Shown here: one piece after another, positions 58,842-64,000 of the stretch | Numbering within the stretch: position 1 is the stretch's first letter | Layout: each line of letters opens with the position of its first letter | NCBI RefSeq assembly: GCF_031932625.1 | Contig: NZ_JAVSCK010000002.1 | Span: 62,001 to 126,000 of the forward strand | Length of the DNA stretch: 64,000 nt | Direction: 5' to 3' | DNA from: Hwangdonia seohaensis | GTDB taxonomy: Bacteria > Bacteroidota > Bacteroidia > Flavobacteriales > Flavobacteriaceae | Position numbers and translations under genes: made by a program | Notes under the pieces: generated by a model | Databases searched by the model: none | The model's input: only the letters and a program-made list of their open reading frames with translations | What the model was told of the DNA's origin: nothing

Positions 58842-61007
58842 ATGAAAAATTCCATTTACGCTTTTTTAACTTTAACGATTCTGATTTCATCTTGTAAATC
58901 AAATGAAACCGAAAGACCGCACGCGTCTCTCGAAACTCCAATTGCTAAAAAAATTCCCAAAGAATTAACCGTTCACGACGATACGCGGACCGATAATTAT
59001 TTCTGGATGCGCTTAAGCGACGAGCAAAAAAATGCCGAAACGCCAGATGCACAAACCCAAGACGTGTTGGATTACTTAAATGCCGAAAACGAGTATTTGG
59101 GTAAAGCCATGGCGCATACCCAAGGGCTTCAAGACAAGTTGTACAACGAAATTGTAGGCCGTATAAAAAAGGACGATCAATCCGTTCCGGTAAAAGACAA
59201 CGGCTATACCTATTATACGCGCTTTGAAGAAGGTGGCGATTATGCTTTGTATTGCAGAAAAAAATTAGAAGAAGGCGCAAAAGAGGAGATTATGCTTAAC
59301 GGACCTGAATTGGCAATGGGTTATGCCTATTATGGCTTTGGCGGACGTTCGGTTAGTCCAGACAATAAAATGCTGGCCTTTGGTATCGATACCATTTCCA
59401 GACGCCAATACACCATTTATTTTAAAAATTTGGAAACCGGCGAGTTACTAAAAGACAAACTCAGTAATACGGGTGGTAGCGCCGTTTGGGCAAACGATGG
59501 AAAAACCGTGTTTTACACCACAAAAGACCCTCAAACATTGCGTCAAAACAAAATTGTAAAGCATGTTATTGGCACCAATCAATCAGACGATGTGGTGGTT
59601 TACGAAGAAAAAGATGATACGTTTAGATGCTGGGTAAGCAAAACAAAATCGGATGCTTATTTGCTTATTGGAAGTTTTCAAACCTTATCTACAGAATACA
59701 GGGTTTTAGATGCCAATACTCCAAATGGTGAGTGGAAAGTGATTCAACCCAGAGAGAAAAATTTAGAATATACCATCGATCATTTTGAAGACCATTTTTA
59801 TATCAGAACCAATAAAGATGCTAAAAATTTTAAACTGGTAAAAACTCCGGTAAATAAAACCGAAAAAGAGCATTGGGTAGATGTTATTCCGCATCGCGAT
59901 AATGTGTATTTTCAAGGGATGGATTTGTTTAAAAATTATTTAGTTGCTGAAGAACGAAAAGATGGTTTACGAACCATTAGAGTTATAAAATGGGACGGAA
60001 CAGACGACCATTATATCCAATTTAACGACCCTGCATATTTTGCCGCAACAACCTCTAATTTAGATTTTGACACCGACGTTTTGCGCTACAGATACAGTTC
60101 GTTAACCACGCCAAATAGCACTTTTGAGTATAATATGACCGATAAAAGTCAAGTGCTTTTGAAACAAGATGAAGTTATTGATTCGTCATTTTCCGTTGAT
60201 AATTATACATCAGAGCGTTTATTTGCAACAGCTGCCGATGGAACAAAAATCCCCGTATCCATTATTTACAAAAAAGGTGTCGAAAAAAACGGTAAAAACC
60301 CGTTATTACTTTACGCCTATGGATCTTACGGAAATAGTATGGAGCCCACATTTAGTTCTACCCGTTTAAGTTTACTCGATAGAGGTTTTGTTTACGCCAT
60401 TGCCCATATTCGTGGTGGTCAGGAAATGGGAAGGGATTGGTACGAAAACGGCAAGCTGCTTAAAAAGAAAAATACCTTCACCGATTTTATTGATGTCGGC
60501 AAATTTTTAATTGATGAAAAATTCACAACAAGCAACCATTTATATGCTTACGGCGGATCTGCCGGCGGCTTGTTAATGGGCGCTATTTTAAATATGGAAC
60601 CCGATATGTGGAATGGTGTTATTGCCGCTGTTCCTTTTGTTGATGTAGTTTCAACCATGCTGGATGAAACCATTCCGTTAACAACGTTTGAATTTGACGA
60701 ATGGGGAAATCCGAAAAACAAAGAATATTATAATTATATGAAATCGTATTCGCCGTATGATAATGTTGAAGCCAAAGATTACCCAAGCATTCTCATTACC
60801 ACAGGGTATTGGGATAGCCAGGTACAATATTGGGAACCTGCAAAATGGATTGCTAAATTACGCGAGTTAAAAACCGATGATAATTTATTAATTATGGATT
60901 GCAATATGGAAACCGGTCACGGTGGAGCATCCGGACGTTTCGAGCGTTATAAAACCTTGGCGTTAACCTATGCTTTTATGCTTGATTTAGAAGGTGTTAC
61001 AGAGTAA
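58842..61007 (+). CDS. S9 family peptidase (oligopeptidase B / prolyl oligopeptidase type)
   Basis: A 721-residue serine peptidase with a lipoprotein-type signal (lipobox ISSC near residue 18). An N-terminal beta-propeller is followed by an alpha/beta-hydrolase domain: Ser in GGSAGG, Asp in TTGYWDSQV, and His in ETGHGGASG. Oligopeptidase B-like members cleave after basic residues; here the specificity is unproven. Located behind the unknown cluster, it ends in a terminator ahead of pyrR. Confidence 0.92.
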   Translation: MKNSIYAFLTLTILISSCKSNETERPHASLETPIAKKIPKELTVHDDTRTDNYFWMRLSDEQKNAETPDAQTQDVLDYLNAENEYLGKAMAHTQGLQDKLYNEIVGRIKKDDQSVPVKDNGYTYYTRFEEGGDYALYCRKKLEEGAKEEIMLNGPELAMGYAYYGFGGRSVSPDNKMLAFGIDTISRRQYTIYFKNLETGELLKDKLSNTGGSAVWANDGKTVFYTTKDPQTLRQNKIVKHVIGTNQSDDVVVYEEKDDTFRCWVSKTKSDAYLLIGSFQTLSTEYRVLDANTPNGEWKVIQPREKNLEYTIDHFEDHFYIRTNKDAKNFKLVKTPVNKTEKEHWVDVIPHRDNVYFQGMDLFKNYLVAEERKDGLRTIRVIKWDGTDDHYIQFNDPAYFAATTSNLDFDTDVLRYRYSSLTTPNSTFEYNMTDKSQVLLKQDEVIDSSFSVDNYTSERLFATAADGTKIPVSIIYKKGVEKNGKNPLLLYAYGSYGNSMEPTFSSTRLSLLDRGFVYAIAHIRGGQEMGRDWYENGKLLKKKNTFTDFIDVGKFLIDEKFTTSNHLYAYGGSAGGLLMGAILNMEPDMWNGVIAAVPFVDVVSTMLDETIPLTTFEFDEWGNPKNKEYYNYMKSYSPYDNVEAKDYPSILITTGYWDSQVQYWEPAKWIAKLRELKTDDNLLIMDCNMETGHGGASGRFERYKTLALTYAFMLDLEGVTE

Positions 61008-61034
61008 AAATTAAACTAATCACGATAATTTATT

Positions 61035-61075
61035 AAGGCCTGTTAAGTTTTTAAAACCTAACAGGTCTTTTATTT
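61035..61075 (+). terminator. Intrinsic terminator between the S9 peptidase and pyrR
   Basis: CCTGTTA (61039-61045) and TAACAGG (61059-61065) pair and are followed by a T-rich tract. It lies about 30 bp past the peptidase stop. Confidence 0.8.
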
Positions 61076-61114
61076 ATTAGGCACAAATACCCTTTTATTT
61101 TTAAAATTTTGCAT

Positions 61115-61122
61115 TACCTTTG
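61115..61122 (+). promoter_or_regulatory. Candidate -7 element for pyrR
   Basis: TACCTTTG matches TAnnTTTG and lies 26 bp before the pyrR ATG. A clear upstream TTTG at the usual distance is not seen, so the call is tentative. Confidence 0.45.
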
Positions 61123-61147
61123 TATTCCAAATACGTTTGGATAAAAT

Positions 61148-61687
61148 ATGAGTCAAAAAGTTTTACTTAACGCAAAAGAGGTAAACATCATTCTTCATCG
61201 ATTGGCTTGTCAACTTATTGAAAAACATAACGATTTCTCTAACACCGTTTTAATTGGCTTACAGCCTCGTGGCATTTTTTTGGCCGATAGACTGGCTAAA
61301 ATATTAACCGAAGACTATAAGGTTAAAAACATAAAATTAGGGCACTTGGATATTACATTTTTTAGAGATGATTTTCGAAGAAGTGACAAACCCTTGGAAG
61401 CTAATGCCACTAAAATTAATTTTTTGGTTGAAGATAAAAACATAGTGTTTATTGATGATGTGTTGTACACCGGACGCAGTATTAGAGCCGCATTAACAGC
61501 CATCCAATCTTTTGGAAGACCAAACGAAATAGAACTGCTAACGTTGATAGATAGACGTTTCAGTAGGCATTTACCCATTCAACCCGATTACAGAGGGCGA
61601 CAAGTAGATGTGATAAATAATGAAAAAGTAAAGGTAAACTGGAAAGAGCACGACAATGAAGATTCGGTTTATTTAATTGAAAAATAA
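61148..61687 (+). CDS. pyrR: PyrR bifunctional regulator/uracil phosphoribosyltransferase
   Basis: A 179-residue PRTase fold with the PRPP loop FIDDVLYTGRS (101-111). In Gram-positive bacteria PyrR binds pyr mRNA and controls attenuation, and also has weak UPRTase activity; in Bacteroidota the regulatory role is less established. It lies 78 bp upstream of pyrB. Confidence 0.95.
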   Translation: MSQKVLLNAKEVNIILHRLACQLIEKHNDFSNTVLIGLQPRGIFLADRLAKILTEDYKVKNIKLGHLDITFFRDDFRRSDKPLEANATKINFLVEDKNIVFIDDVLYTGRSIRAALTAIQSFGRPNEIELLTLIDRRFSRHLPIQPDYRGRQVDVINNEKVKVNWKEHDNEDSVYLIEK

Positions 61688-61728
61688 TAATGAACAACTA
61701 AAGTTTGAGTTTTAGATACGCATGGGTA

Positions 61729-61763
61729 ACTTTTAACTTTTGACTTTTAACTTTTAACTTTGA
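61729..61763 (+). repeat. Heptamer tandem repeat ahead of pyrB
   Basis: Five 7-bp units in direct tandem: ACTTTTA, ACTTTTG, ACTTTTA, ACTTTTA and ACTTTGA, ending 2 bp before the pyrB start codon. The repeat is in the pyrR-pyrB leader. Confidence 0.85.
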
Positions 61764-61765
61764 CG

Positions 61766-62695
61766 ATGAGCGAATTAAGTGTCAATCACTTATTAGGAAT
61801 AAAATATCTTAACAAGGAAGATATTCAACTTATTTTTGAAACTGCCGATCATTTTAAAGAAGTGATTAACAGACCTATTAAAAAAGTGCCCTCGCTTAGA
61901 GATATTACCATTGCCAACTTATTTTTTGAAAACTCAACTCGCACAAAGCTATCTTTCGAGCTGGCTGAAAAACGGTTGTCTGCCGATGTTATTAATTTTT
62001 CCTCGTCACAATCTTCAGTAAAAAAGGGCGAAACTTTAATTGATACGGTAAACAATATTTTATCTATGAAAGTAGATATGGTTGTTATGCGGCATCCAAA
62101 TCCTGGAGCTGGTGTGTTTTTGTCAAAACACGTAAAAGCAAGTATTATAAATGCCGGCGATGGTGCGCACGAGCACCCAACACAAGCCTTGTTGGATTCG
62201 TATTCAATTAGAGAAAAATTAGGTACTGTTAAAGGTAAAAAAGTAGTAATAGTGGGCGATATTTTACATAGTAGGGTAGCGCTTTCAAATATATTTGCTT
62301 TACAGTTACAGGGTGCTCAAGTTATGGTTTGTGGCCCAAAAACCTTAATACCAAAGTACATCGATAAGTTGGGGGTGAAGGTGGAGACAAACCTGCGCAA
62401 AGCCTTAAATTGGTGCGATGTGGCCAATATGCTGCGCGTGCAAAACGAACGGATGGACATTAGTTATTTTCCATCAACAAGAGAATATACACAACAGTTT
62501 GGAGTTAATAGAGAACTACTGGATTCTTTAAATAAAGACATAACCATCATGCACCCGGGCCCCATAAATAGAGGTGTGGAAATTACCAGTGATGTTGCCG
62601 ACTCAAAGCAAGCCATCATTTTAAATCAGGTTGAAAACGGCGTAGCTATACGTATGGCCGTTATTTATTTATTAGCTTCAAAAATAAAACAGTAA
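61766..62695 (+). CDS. pyrB: Aspartate carbamoyltransferase catalytic subunit
   Basis: First committed step of pyrimidine synthesis: carbamoyl phosphate plus aspartate gives carbamoyl aspartate. The 309-residue protein has STRTKLSFE (57-65), which binds carbamoyl phosphate, and HPTQALLD further on. The open frame begins at TTG 61760 inside the heptamer repeat; ATG at 61766 (MSELSVNH) is the start. No pyrI regulatory subunit is adjacent. It is followed 3 bp later by a small conserved gene. Confidence 0.97.
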   Translation: MSELSVNHLLGIKYLNKEDIQLIFETADHFKEVINRPIKKVPSLRDITIANLFFENSTRTKLSFELAEKRLSADVINFSSSQSSVKKGETLIDTVNNILSMKVDMVVMRHPNPGAGVFLSKHVKASIINAGDGAHEHPTQALLDSYSIREKLGTVKGKKVVIVGDILHSRVALSNIFALQLQGAQVMVCGPKTLIPKYIDKLGVKVETNLRKALNWCDVANMLRVQNERMDISYFPSTREYTQQFGVNRELLDSLNKDITIMHPGPINRGVEITSDVADSKQAIILNQVENGVAIRMAVIYLLASKIKQ

Positions 62696-62698
62696 GTC

Positions 62699-63031
62699 AT
62701 GATTTTAGACCAACACGAGAATACCGCTATCATTACCCAAGAAAAAGCTACCATTGTTGAATTGGTAAAAAAAATTCAAGCTTTATATCCTAAGTTTAAA
62801 ACCAATAATATTATTGTCTGCCTAACAACACTTTCTAAAATTAGTTTGTCCGAAATTGTTGAATTCCTTGAATTGTCCAATACGCACAGAGCCTCAAAAC
62901 TCTCGTTTGTTATTGTTTCGGATAAAGTAGATTTGGATGAGATGCCAGACGAAATTGTAGTTGTGCCAACCATTCAAGAGGCATACGATATTATTGAAAT
63001 GGAAGACATGGAACGCGATTTAGGGTTTTAA
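62699..63031 (+). CDS. Small conserved protein upstream of ribonuclease Z
   Basis: A 110-residue alpha/beta protein with no clear motif, possibly STAS- or DRTGG-like in length and pattern. The segments IIVCLTTLSKISLSEIVEF and LSFVIVSD suggest a small Rossmann-like or STAS-like fold, unproven. It starts 3 bp after the pyrB stop and lies 72 bp before the ribonuclease Z gene. Function unknown. Confidence 0.65.
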   Translation: MILDQHENTAIITQEKATIVELVKKIQALYPKFKTNNIIVCLTTLSKISLSEIVEFLELSNTHRASKLSFVIVSDKVDLDEMPDEIVVVPTIQEAYDIIEMEDMERDLGF

Positions 63032-63103
63032 AGTTCATTCGCTAGTCGTTTAGTTGTTTAGCTGATTCGACTCAACGACTTAACAACAAACAAAAGACAT
63101 GTA

Positions 63104-64000
63104 ATGAAATTAACTATTCTAGGCTGTTACAGCGCCACACCGCGCGCTTTAAATAATACAACTTCGCAGGTTTTAGAAATTAATAATCACATGTTTTTAA
63201 TTGATTGTGGCGAGGGCACCCAAGTTCAGTTACGCAAACATCGTATTAAATTCAATCGCATAAAGCACATTTTTATATCGCATTTACATGGCGACCATTT
63301 TTTTGGTTTAGTGGGATTAATTTCAACATTCCGATTATTGACTCGCGAAACCGATTTGCATATTTATGGGCCAAAAGGCATCAAAGAAGTGATTACGCTT
63401 CAAATGAAATTAGCCGATTCGTGGACCAACTACAATCTTATTTTTCATGAGTTAACCTCAAAGAAATCCAAATTGGTTTTTGAAGATGATAAGGTTGTGG
63501 TACACACTATTCCGTTAAATCATCGGGTTTACACCAATGGTTTCCTTTTTAAAGAAAAAGAAGGCGAACGCAAATTGGATATTGTGGCTGTTGAAAACGC
63601 CAATATCGATACCGCCTATTTTAGAAAATTAAAGCAAGGTTTTGATGTAGAAAATAGAGATGGTGTTTTAATTGATAACAAAAAGGTTACCAAACCAGCC
63701 AAAAAACCTAAGAGTTATGCCTTTTGTAGCGATACCATGTATAAAGAAGATATTGTGCCAATTATTAAAAATGTAGATGTGCTTTACCACGAGTCTACTT
63801 TTTTAGAAAAGCACGCAAATTTGGCACTGAAAACAAAGCACTCAACCGCAAAAGAAGCCGCTAAAATTGCCAAATTCGCTAATGTTGGTACGTTGGTTCT
63901 TGGGCATTATTCTACGCGTTACGATGGATTAAACGCGTTTAAAGAAGAAGCGCAAACTGTTTTTGATAATGTTGAATTGAGCGAAGACGGAAAGGTTTTT
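63104..64000 (+). CDS. rnz: Ribonuclease Z (3' end cut by window edge)
   Basis: MBL-fold endonuclease that trims tRNA 3' trailers. From ATG at 63104 the frame stays open to the window edge (299 codons, nearly complete). The metal site is HLHGDH (60-65), with further His in LNHRVYTNGF, the Asp in CSDT and LGHYSTRY as the C-terminal His motif. The window cuts the last few residues. Confidence 0.95.
   Translation, partial: MKLTILGCYSATPRALNNTTSQVLEINNHMFLIDCGEGTQVQLRKHRIKFNRIKHIFISHLHGDHFFGLVGLISTFRLLTRETDLHIYGPKGIKEVITLQMKLADSWTNYNLIFHELTSKKSKLVFEDDKVVVHTIPLNHRVYTNGFLFKEKEGERKLDIVAVENANIDTAYFRKLKQGFDVENRDGVLIDNKKVTKPAKKPKSYAFCSDTMYKEDIVPIIKNVDVLYHESTFLEKHANLALKTKHSTAKEAAKIAKFANVGTLVLGHYSTRYDGLNAFKEEAQTVFDNVELSEDGKVF

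Noticed and set aside
61729..61763. CRISPR-like tandem repeat
   Set aside because: Units are 7 bp without spacers; a simple tandem repeat, not a CRISPR array. No other candidate array exists in the window.

Overview
The window looks like a chromosomal segment from a marine-type member of the Flavobacteriaceae (Bacteroidota). The DNA is AT-rich. Several promoters fit the Bacteroidota pattern TTTG-N(19-21)-TAnnTTTG, and starts lack purine-rich ribosome sites. Marker genes point the same way: a CAL67264-type small membrane protein, a SusC-like plug domain, NhaC and YfcC transporters, a single-chain iron-sulfur serine dehydratase and a split menaquinone cluster. Species cannot be named from this alone. 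No rRNA operon, IS element, prophage or CRISPR array is visible.

Layout. 1-2000: peroxide defence (partial tpx; an operon of 2-Cys peroxiredoxin, thioredoxin and a small conserved protein). 2100-11400: NhaC antiporter, a PLP sulfur-amino-acid lyase with a divergent Lrp regulator, a membrane protein plus histidine kinase pair, aldehyde dehydrogenase, an RluA-type pseudouridine synthase and panB. 11400-13500: a small accessory patch with a decayed NTF2-like gene and a PLD-nuclease/helicase-associated-repeat protein. 13550-20220: sdaA, a repeat-rich spacer, dnaK, a tRNA-like locus whose halves are in reversed order, an RlmI-type methyltransferase and a nitronate monooxygenase. 20280-28050: a membrane-anchored kinase-fold protein, an OmpA lipoprotein, a glycosyltransferase, an orphan barstar, an HsdR-N nuclease, holA, yfcC, ung and a small membrane protein. 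28190-35900: C1 peptidase and the menB-menA ... menC ... menE cluster with interspersed genes. 35930-41150: sppA and a large VIT/vWA/SusC-plug/TPR/DUF2135 fusion. 41300-46400: DoxX, acyl-CoA carboxylase beta, then a DoxX-FMN reductase-GNAT-MarR-pirin set with shared palindromes. 46440-48130: ettA. 48740-58730: a co-oriented run of uncharacterised genes around an AAA ATPase. 58840-64000: S9 peptidase, pyrR-pyrB, a small protein and ribonuclease Z (cut by the window end).

How the parts work together. tpx, the prx-trx operon, and the MarR/pirin/FMN-reductase set look like redox-stress functions. menB, menA, menC and menE supply menaquinone; menD and menF are not in the window. pyrR-pyrB belongs to pyrimidine synthesis. 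The 48.7-58.7 kb run (coiled-coil protein, unknown protein, AAA ATPase, Nudix, unknown protein, three membrane proteins) is the best candidate for an undescribed multi-gene system.

Non-coding structure is rich. At least five dispersed repeat families occupy gene ends and spacers. One family of about 80-110 bp (three copies) keeps base-pairing at its ends and in an inner arm although the paired bases differ between copies, which suggests selection on a folded RNA or DNA. A four-helix-bundle gene broken by an in-frame stop sits between inverted repeats, like a small mobile intervening element. The permuted tRNA-like locus behind dnaK is the most unusual single feature.
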